Below are positions 1 to 10,655 of a stretch of 12,809 nucleotides of DNA, piece by piece (the stretch's first letter is position 1; each line of letters opens with the position of its first letter). The translations under genes were made by a program, and so were the position numbers. This DNA comes from Paracamarosporium sp. OC-R06-R3 (lineage: Eukaryota; Ascomycota; Dothideomycetes; Pleosporales; Didymosphaeriaceae), in contig JACVRA010000006.1 of NCBI GenBank assembly GCA_019828545.1, forward strand, positions 2,254 through 15,062, read 5' to 3'. The notes under the pieces were generated by a model that saw only the letters and a program-made list of their open reading frames with translations, had not been told where the DNA came from and did not search any database.

Positions 1-1482
1 TAAAAGGATAACTAATTATCTTTAAATAAAATTTAATAATTTTAATAATATATAATTTATTTATTAAAAGCTACTACTAATTTAATAAGTCTATTATAAT
101 ATATTTAATAAAACTACTATTAATAAACTACTTAAATATTAATTTTATAATTATAAGATTATATTTAATAAGTTACTACTAAATAGCTATAGTCTACTAT
201 ATAAATTAAGCCTTAAAGAATTAAAGGCTATTAAGAAGTATATACTAAAGTACTTATAAAAGAAATATATTAAATATAACTATAACCCCTTTATATTACC
301 TATCCTTTACGTATAGAAATTAAATAGTAATTTTTAAATTTATATTAATTACTATAAATTAAATTAATTTATCTATATAAACGTTTATTTAATCCCTTAA
401 ATAAATAAGCTATTAACTTAGCCATTTAAGGTAAAGCTATTTATAAAGCTTAATATTTAAGCTACGTTTAATAAGATTAAGATAGATTTAAAATTAAAAA
501 AGTATATTACCTTTTAAACTTAATATAGTATTTATAAGTATAAGATATTATTATTTAATTTATATAATAGACCTACTACTTATTAATGCTATATAAATAA
601 TATTTTAATTAATTATTTAAATAACTTTTATATAGTCTATCTAAACGATATCCTAATCTATTTAAATAACCTTAAGGAATATATTAATTATATAAAAAAG
701 ATATCTAATAGGCTATACTAGGTAGACCTTTAAGTTAATATTAAAAAAAGTAAGTTTTATATTTTTTAAACTTAATATTTAGACTACGTATTTATTAATA
801 TTAGTTTAAAAGTTAATCCTACTAAAATAGAAGTACTATATAATTAAAAGAAATTAATTATAATTACTATAATTAAGTCCTTTTTAGGTTATACTAGATT
901 TTATTAACAGTTTATATAGGACTTTTTATATATTATTAGACTATTAAGTATTTTATAAAGTCCTTAAGTACTACTTATATAAAATTTAGACTATAATAAG
1001 GTATATAATTAAATTAAAAAAGTATTATTAGCAATTTTTATACTCTACTATTTTAATTTAAAGCTACCTACTAGAATAGAGACTAATATATCTAATAAAG
1101 TAATTATAAATATTTTATTATAAAAATACTTTAATAGTTAAATTTATTTAATTATTTTTTATAGTTAAGTACTATTAGGCTTAGAATTAAACTAAAAGAT
1201 TTATAATAAGAAGCTATTTACTATTATTATAGCCTTTATTAAATAGTATATTAAACTAGTTTCTACGTAGACTATTATATAAGTATATTTTAATTACTAA
1301 TTCTTAAAGTACTTTATAACTATTAAGGTACTTAATATTAGGTAAGTTTATTAATTAAAGCTATTAGCTCTATTTAACTTCTAAATCTAGTATACTCTAG
1401 GTAAGAATAATACTTAAGTAAATATTTTAAGTTAATAAGAGTAGGACTTAATAAATCTTAAGACTACTTAGTATAATAATTA
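1..1482 (+). pseudogene. Outer Ty3/gypsy pol, 5' half: reverse transcriptase and RNase H (RIP-degraded)
   Basis: Reads in one frame (codons starting at base 2) with only TAA/TAG interruptions, and the window opens inside it. It encodes the reverse transcriptase of a Ty3/gypsy retrotransposon, followed by RNase H. The RT fingers and palm are clear around 200-560. The first catalytic Asp codon is now Asn (452-454). The box that is normally YLDDILIY reads YLNDILIY at 638-661, so one Asp of the pair is lost and one kept. The conserved SFLGY.RFY motif follows near 870-905. RNase H begins near 1075; the ETDAS-type motif reads ETNIS, its Asp codon now Asn at 1085. The usual closing motif, a glycine-containing stretch before ADxLSR, lies at about 1395-1440. 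The frame runs straight to the target site of the inserted element and resumes at 8820. Domain order excludes Ty1/copia. No function can remain. Confidence 0.93.
1478..1482. repeat. Target-site duplication AATTA, left copy
   Basis: The five bases AATTA immediately before the 5' LTR recur immediately after the 3' LTR at 8815-8819. A 5-bp duplication is usual for Ty3/gypsy integration. Both copies are still identical, partly because they contain no C or G that RIP could change. Confidence 0.9.
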
Positions 1483-2030
1483 TATTATAAGTATAAAGAA
1501 ATAACTACTAAATAATATATATAAAATATTAAAGCCCTGTAGGCCTAATATTAATTAAGGTAATAAAGGGACTCTATAGGGTAGAATAAATTAATAGGAC
1601 TTACGTAATAGTATTCTTTCTTAATAAATAAAGTACTTAAAGAAATTATATAATACTACTTTTTTTTAATAGAGAAAGCACTTAAGGCGCTCTTTTAAAG
1701 TAAAGAGAGTATAAATAAATTAAAATAAAATTAAAAAATAGAATAATTAGTATATAGTTTAAAGAAATCTCTATACTTTTCTTTTTTTTTATAATTAACT
1801 TAAATTATATCTTAACTTTTTAGTTATCTAAATTATAAGTACTACTTTTATATAAGAAAAATTAATTTTACTTTAATATATTATTAAGTATTTTTAATAT
1901 ATAATTAAGGCTTAACTACTTTTTATTACTAAAATACTTTTTTATTACTAAAGCCCTAATGGCCCTACTATAGGTAAACCCTCCTACTTTAGTATAAATT
2001 AAACTAGGTATATAATATACTCTATTAACA
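1483..2030 (+). repeat. 5' LTR of inner element
   Basis: Pairs base for base with 8267-8814, with no length difference. Ends were set by the terminal dinucleotides: the start reads TA (TG after a RIP change) and the end reads CA, while the 3' copy ends in TA. By eye the two LTRs differ at about 57 transitions and 4 transversions. It contains a TATA-like box (1710-1717) and pyrimidine-rich tracts near 1776-1790. No tRNA primer-binding site is recognisable just downstream (2031-2050), as expected if its TGG was changed. Confidence 0.95.
1710..1717 (+). promoter_or_regulatory. TATA-like box in 5' LTR
   Basis: TATAAATA is preserved at the same LTR position in both copies (8494-8501 in the 3' LTR). 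It is a plausible core promoter for the element, but in sequence this A+T-rich a match has limited weight. It lies just after two hairpin-forming stretches that are better preserved in the 3' LTR. Confidence 0.35.
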
Positions 2031-2043
2031 CTTTTACTACTTA

Positions 2044-3100
2044 ATATTAAAAAATAATAGTAATACTATTAAGTTTATAAATATCTTAGGCTATAGTAGA
2101 AAGTATTACTTCTAGATTAATAATAAACGTAGCTATAGTAATAGCCAAGTAAGCCAATTCTATTTAATAATTATAAAAGTAGCTAAAATAAATTATTATA
2201 TAGCTATAAGTTAAAAAATAAACTAGAAATTAATAGTTTATAAAGAAACCTTTAAAATTTTAGAGCTATTTAATAGAATACCGTTTAAACTTAAACCCTT
2301 TTTAATAAATATAAAGCTATATACTTATAACTACTAAATTAATATAAACTATAATAAAATCTTAGTAGCTAGTATATATATAATTAGTAATACTATAAAA
2401 TAAATATAGTTATTAAAGAATAACTAGTCAAAAAAAGATAAAAAACTTAAAAACTACTTTTAAGAAATATAAAATATCTTTAAGAGCTAGAAAACCTTTA
2501 AAGAAAAAATAGCTATTATATTTAAAAAAATTAATAAAAGAAAGTAAATAGAATAATAAATTTAATATCTAAGATAAACTAGATTAATAGAAAAGTATAC
2601 TATAGTATTTAAATATCTTAAAAATAAGATAGACTAAGATAATAACCTCCTTTAATTAGTCTACTATAATAAACTAAAGAAATTTATAAAGAATAGACTA
2701 GTATATTATAAAAAGCCTAAAGATTTAAAAGATTTAATTAAGACTTTAATTAAAATTAATAACTATCTATATAAATAAAGCTAAGAAAAAAAAAAGGTAT
2801 TTAAAAAATATCTACTACTAAAGCCAATAGCTATAAAAAATAAAAATAATAAAATAAGGATAGTAATATTATTATAGTAAATAAAGTCTAAAATAAAAAT
2901 AAAATAACTATAAAAAAAAAAGAAAAGAACTTTAATATATAAAATAAAAGGTAAAAATACTACTAAAATAAAGTATACCTAATATATAAAAAAAAAAGGA
3001 TACTTTAAAGTAAATTATTTAAAAACTAAACTAAAGCTAAAAAAAGGACTAGAATTATAAAAGTAAAAATAGTAAACTTAAAACTAAAAACGCCTTTATT
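2044..3100 (+). pseudogene. gag (capsid and nucleocapsid) of inner element, RIP-degraded
   Basis: Frame 1 reads as a fungal Ty3/gypsy Gag. The retrotransposon-gag capsid fold is recognisable from about 2281 to 2778: a PF.L.PFL.NIKLY-like opening, a helical stretch with K.FKEK near 2495, and a closing stretch with YYNKLKKF followed by the KPKDL.DLIKT..KI region. A zinc-knuckle remnant lies at 2974-3018, with the Cys and His codons all now Tyr (positions 2974, 2983, 3001, 3016). Its spacing is X2, X5, X4 where X2, X4, X4 is usual. The product would have packaged the element's RNA into virus-like particles. The start codon cannot be placed because an ATG would have become ATA; the first candidate in frame is the ATA at 2044-2052. 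Gag seems to run into pol without a frame change. The C-terminal limit is an estimate. Confidence 0.85.
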
Positions 3101-6100
3101 ACTTAAAAATAATAAGGCTAAAGAATTATAAAAATCTATAGGTTAAAAGGTTACTAAAGTAAGTAACCTATAGTAGAAAATATAAATAGAAATTATTAAG
3201 AATAAAATTATAAGTTAAGTATTATAAAAGGTTTATTAAGTTTATGGATAAAAAAACTACTTAACTCTTAATTACTAAAACAAAATTAAAATTATAGAGC
3301 TTAAGCCTTAAGATACCTATAAGTAGACTAAAAAATAATAAAGAATTATATTAATATCTATATAATAAATTTAACCAAAAAATAATTATAATAAAATTAA
3401 ATAATAGTACTACTATAAGAATACCTATAATATTTATAAAATAAAATAAAAGTTAATTACTAAGATATTAAGTAATTATAAATATATAAAATTAATGAAT
3501 TAAAAATATAAAGTTTAATTATACTACGTCTATAACTAAGAAAAATAGAGTAAAAAGTATACTAGTCTTAAATAGTATAAGTACTACCTATATACTTACC
3601 CTATATACTAAAATTAAAAATATATAACTAAAATATAGCTAAAAGAATTAAATAGTAAATTTATTAATATTTTATATATATATAATATTTAAAAATATCT
3701 ACTATAATTAAATCTAGTTTATATAATAAAGGACTAAAGAAACTATAAAATAAAAAACTATCTAAAATACCTTATAAAAAAAAAATAATAGCTTATAAGT
3801 TTTATAAATAAAGGTATAAAGATTTATAATAATAAAAATACCTAATAAAGAATTACTACTAGTATAAAAAAAAAACCCTATTAAAAAAAAATATTATAAT
3901 TAAGTAAAAAGTACTTATAAATACTAATATATAAAAATTTAAGTAGTTAAGAGTTAATAGTTAATATTAATAAAGTTAAAAAACTAAAAGCCTATTAAAC
4001 TAAAGACTAAGCTAGTAAAGGTATAATAATAATAAAAAAAAGCTATAAAAAACCTTAATAAAAAACTATAGCTTACTAAAACTATTATAATTAAAAGATT
4101 TTAAGTAAAGGTATTAATTAACTTAAGAGTAATAGAATATTTAATCTTTAAGAATATAATTAAAAGGCTAAAATTACCTTATAAAAAAAAGAACTAGTTA
4201 TTTAAATTAAAAATAATAAATAGTATACTATTATAAGAGTATAAAAAAGGATATTTATAACTAAAAACTCTACCTTTACTAGTAGATATTAAGGAATTTA
4301 AAAGCTAATAAAGGTTTACTATATTAAAAATAAAAGCTATAAAAGTAATTATAGAATATAATTAACTTAAATAATATAACTTAGTAATAGACTAGAGAAA
4401 ATAAATAATTATAACTAAATAAGCTATACTAATAACTAATAAAGTAAGGTAGCCTTATAAAAAGAAGATATAATTAATAACTCCTAAAATAAACTAATAA
4501 ATATAAAAGATTTTTAAAGTTAAAATAGTAAAAATTCTTAAAAAGAAACTTTAAAATACTAAGATTATATAAATAAGAAAAAGCTAGGTATAGATTAAAG
4601 GCTAAAAGGCTTTATTTATTCTATTAAAATATAAAAATTTTAAGAAACTCTTTTATAAAAAAAACGGTAAAACCTTACTAGTTAAATAAAAATAAGATTA
4701 TAAGATTTATTTATAAAAAGGTATAAAGTTATAACCTAAATAATTATTACTATTATTATAAGATTAATAAAAAAAGTTAGTAAAATAGATTAAAAAGAAC
4801 TTAATAAAAAAGTTTATTAAATATAATAAAAGCCTAATAGCCTCTACTATATACTTTATATTAAAAAAGAATAGAAGACTATACCTATATATTAACTATA
4901 AATATTTAAATAATAATATAATAAAGAACTACTACCTACTACTACTAATAATAAAGCTTATAAATTAACTTTAAAGAGTTAAGTAATTTATAAAGTTTAA
5001 TATAAGAAATAAATTCTACTAAATATAAATAGTAAAAGGGTATAAATAAAGAATAGTATTTTAAATTTAATATAGACTATTTAAGTTTACTATTATACTT
5101 ATAGAGTTAACTAATACCTTAACTATATTTTAAGTAGTAATTAATAAGGTATTATATAAATACTTAAATATATTTTATATAGTATACCTAAATAATATTT
5201 TAATCTATTTTAAAGGTATACTAAAAGAATATGTTTAATATATATAAAAGGTATTAATTAAAATAAAAGAGAATAATTTATTATTATACTTAAATAAGTA
5301 TAAATTTTATACTACTAAAATAAAGTACCTAGGATTTATAATCTTTAAAAAAGGTATATTTATAAATCTAAAAAAGGTAGCCACTATATAAGAATAATAA
5401 AAACTTAAGTTAATAAAAAATATATAATTCTTTTTAGGGTTTACTAACTTTTATTAAAACTTTATTAAGGATTATTTTAAAATTATAGTACTAATAATAG
5501 ATCTTATAAAAAAACACTAATAAAAAGGCTTTATAAATAAAGCTAAAAAAGTATTTAAAAAACTAAAGACTAAATTATTTATAAACCTATTACTATAAAT
5601 ATACTACCTTAAAAGGTAGATTTATATAGAAATAGATACTTTAAACTATATACTAAAAATAATTCTTTTATAACTATATAAAGATAAGAAATAAAAACTA
5701 GTATTTTATTATTTTTATAAATTCTTAAAAGTAGAATTAAATTATAATATTTATAATAAAAAATTACTAATAATAATAAATACCTTTAAATAATAAAAAG
5801 TATAGTATATAAATATACTATATTAAATAAAGATTTAAATAGATTACTAAAATTTAATAAGCTTTACTATAATTAAAAAACTTAATTAATAATAAATATA
5901 AGAAATAGAGTTTTTAGTAAACTTTAATTTTAAAATTTACTATTAACTAAGGACGTTAAACGAGGTAGTAAACGCCCTAAGTTAAAAATTAAATCTTATA
6001 GGAAAAGAATAAGAAATATAAATTATACTATTAAAGGTATTAAGTAATAGTACTTTATAATATAACTAATTAAAGAAATAATATTATTAAATAAACCTAA

Positions 6101-7600
6101 AATACTATATATAATAGCTAAAGGTATAATAAGTAGTTATTCTTAATTATTAAAAATTAAAAATAAATAACTTTTAAGACTACGTTAAACTTTCTAAAGA
6201 ATAATAAAAGGAGTATAACTTTTATTAAATAAAATTTAATAGAAAGGACTACTAGTAAAAGTAGATTATATAAAAAGGCTAAAAAGACTTTTTAATAAAA
6301 AAGCTTTATAAGTTAAAAAAATAGAAATATCTTAATATTAAAAAAATAATATATTAAATTATAAATAAATATACTATACTTAGACTTAAGAAGGTAGTAA
6401 AGAAGGTAATAAATAACTATTTAACTTATTATAAAAATAAGTTTAAGAAATATAAGTTTTATAAGTTATTATAATTCCTATCACTATTAAAATAATTATA
6501 GTTAAGTATAATAATAGACTTTATAGTAAAGCTTTTAATATTACTATAGCTAAAGTTAAAAAAAATATATAATATAATATTAAGTATTATAAATTAATTA
6601 ATAAAGGTAGTTAAGTTTATACCGATAAAAAAGTTTATAATAGTAAAGAAATTAATTTATAAAGTTAATAAAATACTACTCTTAAAATATAGCACCCTAG
6701 ATTAAATTATTATTAATAAAAATAAATTTTTTATATTTAAATACTAGAATACGTTTATAAATATTTTAGAAATAATAAAAAAGCTCTTAATAAGTTTTTA
6801 TTTCTAAATAAATAAATAAATAAAGTATATAAATTAAATACTAAAATAATATTTATAGTTTTATATAAATAAATAGTAGAATAACTAAGTTAAACTCCTT
6901 TTAATAATATAATTAATATATAATAATATTAAATTAAATATAATAGGCTATTTACTATACTATACTAATTATAGGTATAAACTTATAGCTTATTAAAACT
7001 TAAAAAACGTAGAAAGCATTACTATAAAAGCCTAAAAAAAGGCTTAAAAAATTAAAAAAAATATATTAAGCCCTATAGAATAGGATATCCTATAAGGTCC
7101 TCTTAATATTTAGGAATGTAAATAAATAAAGGATTAAAAAACTAACCTTTAAAAAGGGGGATAAAGTTTTCCTATTATAAAAAAATCTTAAAATTAAATA
7201 GTAAAGTAAGAAACTAGATTATCTATAAATAAAACTCTTTAAAATTCTAGAAAATAAAAAATTAATTATAAATAAATTTAAATTACTTAAAGGGATTAAA
7301 ATATACTCTACCTTTTATAAATTATTATTAAAACTAGTACCTTTAAATACTCTAATTAAGACCTAGTTAAAATTAAAGAATAAGAAGTACAAAATTAAAG
7401 TAATTAAAGACCTATAAAAAGTTAATAGTTAACTTAAATATCTAGTATTATAAAAAGAATAGTTAAAGTAATATAATATATAAGAACTAAAGGAAAACCT
7501 TATAAATTATAAGAAATTACTAAAGGGCTTTTAATATAAGCACGTAGAGATATACTTCTAAAGAAATATAATCTAAAACCTAAAAAAAAAAGGGCTAGAA
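3101..7600 (+). pseudogene. pol of inner element: protease-like motif, RT, RNase H, integrase, chromodomain (RIP-degraded)
   Basis: Frame 1 to about 7052, then frame 2. A protease-like motif sits near 3562-3600, its presumed catalytic Asp codon now Asn (3571). RT spans about 4680-5260. Its first catalytic Asp is Asn at 4999, and the YLDD box at 5185-5208 reads YLNN, so all three Asp are lost. RNase H spans about 5620-5990 and keeps its first Asp codon (5635). The integrase zinc-finger region is near 6340-6450 with Cys codons changed to Tyr. The integrase core has Asp kept at 6517, Asp to Asn at 6715 and Glu to Lys at 6823; the last two are 35 residues apart, as in the family. A GDKVFLL-type motif lies at about 7157-7180. 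A chromodomain follows at about 7388-7530, with the ENLINYKKLLKGF-like end. Nearly all stops are TAA or TAG; one in-frame TGA occurs at 3496 in a linker. Translation beyond about 7540 is unassigned. Confidence 0.92.
7052..7053 (+). other. One-base insertion shifting the inner pol frame after the integrase core
   Basis: The sister fragment at 11127-11846 stays in one frame through this point. Aligning the two shows one extra T in the A-rich run at 7045-7065 of the inner copy. Upstream integrase codons are in frame 1; the GDKV motif and chromodomain are in frame 2. RIP makes only transitions, so this is a separate lesion, likely replication slippage in a homopolymer. Confidence 0.75.
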
Positions 7601-8266
7601 TTAAAATTATAAAGGAAATTAAAGAAGTTAAATAAGGAAGAATTAGCCTATAACTAGCCAGAATTAACTAAGAATTTAAATAGTAAAGATTTAAAAGGTA
7701 GAGCTATAATAGTAACTATATCAATTAAAAAAAGAAATAAAGAAAGTTTAATTAACTTTATTATATACTTTAATTCTTTTAACTATTTTATAAAGGTAGT
7801 ATTTTTATACTTATAATAATACTCTTTTTTTTAAGCCTTTAATAGCTCTTATTAAGTATAAGTTAAAAACTCCTCTAAGTAAAGAATATTAATTTAAAGA
7901 TAATATTATTTATTCTTTATTTTTTACTACTTTATTTTTAATAGTATTAAATTATAATAATACTATATATAAATATAAAGAGTATAGTAACTAGTTAATA
8001 ATTCTATTATATATTTTAAATTCTTTTTTTTATAATAACTATAAGAGGATAGTATCTTAATACTAGGAGTAAAAATCTAGGTAATATAATAGTAAAAGTA
8101 TTTAATTAAAGAAGTCTAAACTTTTAGTATAGTTAAATAGATAAAAATAAAAAAGAAAAAAATATAATAAAATAAAAGTACCTATCTTTATACCTAAATA
8201 ATACAACGTAGTATAGTTAATAAATTAAACAAATCTTTAAAATAAAAACCTTAAATAAAGGGGTAA
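7600..8266 (+). other. 3' non-coding spacer of inner element
   Basis: Between the chromodomain and the 3' LTR I see no recognisable gene on either strand. Frame 2 continues for a while (to about 7715) with Lys/Arg-rich codons that may be a C-terminal tail of Pol. From 7740 on there are T-rich runs (7820-7830, 8025-8032) and an A-rich purine stretch at about 8140-8175, then the polypurine tract. Some fungal gypsy elements carry long 3' spacers, so nothing here requires another gene. Confidence 0.6.
8254..8263 (+). other. Polypurine tract before 3' LTR
   Basis: AATAAAGGGG lies three bases (TAA) before the first base of the 3' LTR. A purine run ending in several G at this position primes plus-strand DNA synthesis in LTR retrotransposons. 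The G run survives RIP because no T precedes any but a lost first G. Confidence 0.65.
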
Positions 8267-8814
8267 TATTATAAGTATAAAAAAACAATTACTAAATAAT
8301 ATATATAAGGTATTAAGGCCCTCTAGGCCTAATATTAATTAAGGTAATAAAGGGACTCTATAGGGTAAAATAAATTAATAAGACTTATATAATAATACTC
8401 TTTCTTAGTAGATAAAGTACTTAGAGGAATTATATAATACTACTCTCTTTTAATAAAGAGAGTACTTAAGGTACTCTTTTAAAGTAGAAAGAGTATAAAT
8501 AGATTAAAATAAAATTAAAGAATAAAATAATTAATATATAGTTTAAAAAAATCTTTATACTTTTTCTTTTCTTTTTAGTTAATTTAAATTATATTTTAAC
8601 TCTTTAGTTATTTAAATTATAAGTACTTTTTTTATATAAAAAAAATTAGTTTTACCTTAATATATTATTAAGTATTTTTAATACTTAATTAAGGCTTAAC
8701 TACTTTTTATTACTAAAATGCTTTTCTATTACTAAAGCCTTAATAGCCCTACTATAAGTAAACCCTTTTACTTTAATATAGATTAAACTAAGTATATAGT
8801 ATACCCTATTAATA
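8267..8814 (+). repeat. 3' LTR of inner element
   Basis: Same length as the 5' LTR and aligned without gaps. Differences go in both directions, meaning each copy has been mutated independently. It retains more of a presumed ancestral hairpin pair at 8443-8494, directly before the TATA-like box at 8494-8501. Confidence 0.95.
8443..8494 (+). other. Two potential hairpins in 3' LTR
   Basis: Arm CTCTCTTT (8443-8450) pairs perfectly with AAAGAGAG (8455-8462) around a 4-base loop. Arm ACTCTTT (8473-8479) pairs with AAAGAGT (8488-8494). A short GTAC/GTAC symmetry lies between them. In the 5' LTR the first hairpin is broken by substitutions. They could be remnants of enhancer or RNA structure, or chance in pyrimidine/purine-rich DNA. 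Confidence 0.4.
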
Positions 8815-8819
8815 AATTA
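8815..8819. repeat. Target-site duplication AATTA, right copy
   Basis: Directly follows the last base of the 3' LTR and matches 1478-1482. Skipping one copy joins 1482 to 8820 with the outer pol frame preserved. Confidence 0.9.
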
Positions 8820-10390
8820 ATCTTAAGTCTTTTTTAGTCTATATAGATTAGATGGCCAAATTAATTTTAATTTAGCTTTAAGATATATAACTTAATTAAT
8901 AGCTTAAGTTAAGGTATTTACCTTACTAATTAATTAAAATTTTATAAGTTTAAATTTCTTAAAACTAATTAAAGCCCTATTATAAATAAATTAAGCTGGC
9001 TTTTAGAAAGAATAAAGTAGTCTACTTAATAAGTATTAAATTAAAAATAGATTACTACTATATAATAATTAACTTTGTTTTTAGCCTAATTTAATATTAT
9101 ATATATACTTTATTTATAAAGGTTATAATTAGAAGTCTTTTACTTATTTTAATTATACTAAGATTTATTAACTACTAGCCTAATAATACTATTAAAAAGA
9201 AATAAAGGTTATTTATAAGTTATATATATATAACTATATCTTATATAGATATATTTATTTTTAGTAGACTTAGTTAGCTGGCCTACTATATTCTTTACCT
9301 ATTTTTAATTAGCCTATATAGTATCTCTATATAGATTTTAAAAAGTTTTTAAAAGATAAAATTAGTTATAATTAGATTATAGTTATTATTAATAGACTAT
9401 TAAAATACATAGTATTTATCTTATACTATAAAAATATAAATGCCTATAGTATAGCTAAACTATTTATATAGTAGATTTATTAATTTAACTATATTTTAAA
9501 AATTATTATCTTAGATTATAGCCTATAGTTTATTTTAACGTTTTAATTTAAGTTTTATAAGATATTAGGTATTAAAGTTAAGCTATTAACTATCTATTAT
9601 AAAAAAACTAATAGCTAAATAGAGATTATAAATAAATATATTAATTAATACCTTTAGTCTTTTATATTTTATTATTAAAATAACTAAAGCTTACTATTAC
9701 TATTAATTAATAAAGCTTAAATAATACTATTTAATTTAGCTATTAATATATCCCTATATAAGATTTTATATAGCTTTAAGTTATAGTAGAGTTAAGATTA
9801 AACTAGTCTACTATTAACCTAACTAAATAATTAAATAAATATTTAAAATACTTAAAAGCTAGTCTAGTATATATATACAACTTAGTAGTTAACTAAGGAT
9901 AATATATAAAAAACTTAAAACTAAATATAATTAATAGTTAATTAATATTATAAATTAATTAATTAAAGTATTAATAATATAGTATACCTTAATATTTGAA
10001 ACCTAATTATATTATAGCCTAGTTAAAAGCTATTAAATAAGTAAAAAGGCCTCTTTAAGATACTAAAGTAAATAGGTTATACCTATTAACTAAAGGTATC
10101 CTAGAATTTTAAAATATATAATATATTTATTTAAAATTTATTTTATAAAGATTTATAAGATTTATTACTAGGATAAAAAGTACTTAAGTTACTAATAATA
10201 CCTATTAATAGTATAGAAAAATAAAAAGTAGAAGAAATCTTAGTTAATAAACTTATATATAAAATATTAAAATATTAAGTTAAATAGCTAGTATTATAAG
10301 AGTAATAAGTAAAGAAGTTTTAGCTTAATAAGTTAAATTAATAGTACTACGTTTAGTATCTATATATTAGTAAAATACTAATATAAGATA
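8820..10390 (+). pseudogene. Outer Ty3/gypsy pol, 3' half: integrase and chromodomain (RIP-degraded)
   Basis: Continues the frame interrupted at 1482: codons starting at 8821 run without a frameshift for about 520 codons. The integrase zinc-finger region is at about 9125-9290, its His/Cys positions now Tyr, with QLLARQYYWK-like and AGLLYSLPI-like stretches still legible despite stops. The integrase core follows. The Asp of the IDF motif is intact at 9334, the second Asp is intact at 9514, and the Glu is intact at 9622, giving the family's D-X59-D-X35-E spacing. Beyond it come conserved NKYI, LL.NKA and KILY.FK-type motifs up to about 9790. A chromodomain starts near 10228 (VEEIL) and runs to about 10344. 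The closest lineage is chromodomain Ty3/gypsy, but clearly a different family from the inner element. Confidence 0.92.
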
Positions 10391-10479
10391 TTAAATAAAA
10401 AGAAAAGGTTTTTTATCTTCTATTTAATATAAATCTATTAATTACTTAGTTAAAAGCTAGCCTTTTGTAGACTAGCTCC

Positions 10480-10551
10480 GTTAAAGTAGCTTATATTATT
10501 AAAGTAGTTAATATTATTAAAGTAATTAATATTATTAAGGTAGTTAATATA
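10480..10551 (+). repeat. Four tandem 18-bp units
   Basis: Units at 10480-10497, 10498-10515, 10516-10533 and 10534-10551 follow the consensus ATTAAAGTAGTTAATATT. Differences among units are mostly A/G changes, consistent with RIP after the array formed; the first and last units have a few others. In the pol frame the units read as a six-residue repeat (IIKVVN). In another frame the unmutated form could have been His/Gln/Gly-rich. Whether it was ever translated is unknown. Confidence 0.9.
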
Positions 10552-10655
10552 CTATTATTAATAATACGTCTTATTTATTATAGTAATTAGCTAGGGACGG
10601 TACTATAATAGCTAAACTATAATTTAAATTTTATATAATATTTAGCCTTAAACTT

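Larger units (their letters stand above)
1483..8814 (+). mobile_element. Complete nested Ty3/gypsy chromodomain LTR retrotransposon (inner element), RIP-inactivated
   Basis: A 7332-bp element bounded by two equal-length 548-bp LTRs and a 5-bp target duplication. Internal order is gag, protease-like motif, RT, RNase H, integrase, chromodomain, 3' non-coding spacer, polypurine tract. That order, with a C-terminal chromodomain, places it in the chromovirus branch of Ty3/gypsy. The gag-pol frame (frame 1 from about 2044) carries no frameshift between the recognised domains up to about 7052, where one extra base moves it to frame 2. All three RT catalytic Asp codons and two of the three integrase catalytic codons are changed, so the copy is dead. 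It lies inside the pol gene of an older gypsy element. A second fragment of the same family is at 11127-11846. Confidence 0.95.

Noticed and set aside
2031..2050. Primer-binding site after the 5' LTR.
   Set aside because: No TGG or clear tRNA 3'-end complement remains; RIP would have destroyed the TGG, so no specific call is supportable.
3562..3600. The LxNS.STTYI motif looks like a Ty1/copia protease (LDSGSTTH type).
   Set aside because: RT and RNase H come before integrase in this element and a chromodomain ends it, which is Ty3/gypsy order; the protease resemblance is short and is only noted.
6806..6826. Apparent AAAT/TAAA microsatellite, repeated at 11226-11246.
   Set aside because: It is the integrase codons for the conserved T-D-G-Q-T-E stretch after RIP (G to A and C to T), in frame in both copies; not a simple repeat.
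7740..8266. Possible extra gene in the inner element's 3' spacer.
   Set aside because: No frame on either strand shows recognisable motifs; it is mostly T- and A-rich runs before the polypurine tract.
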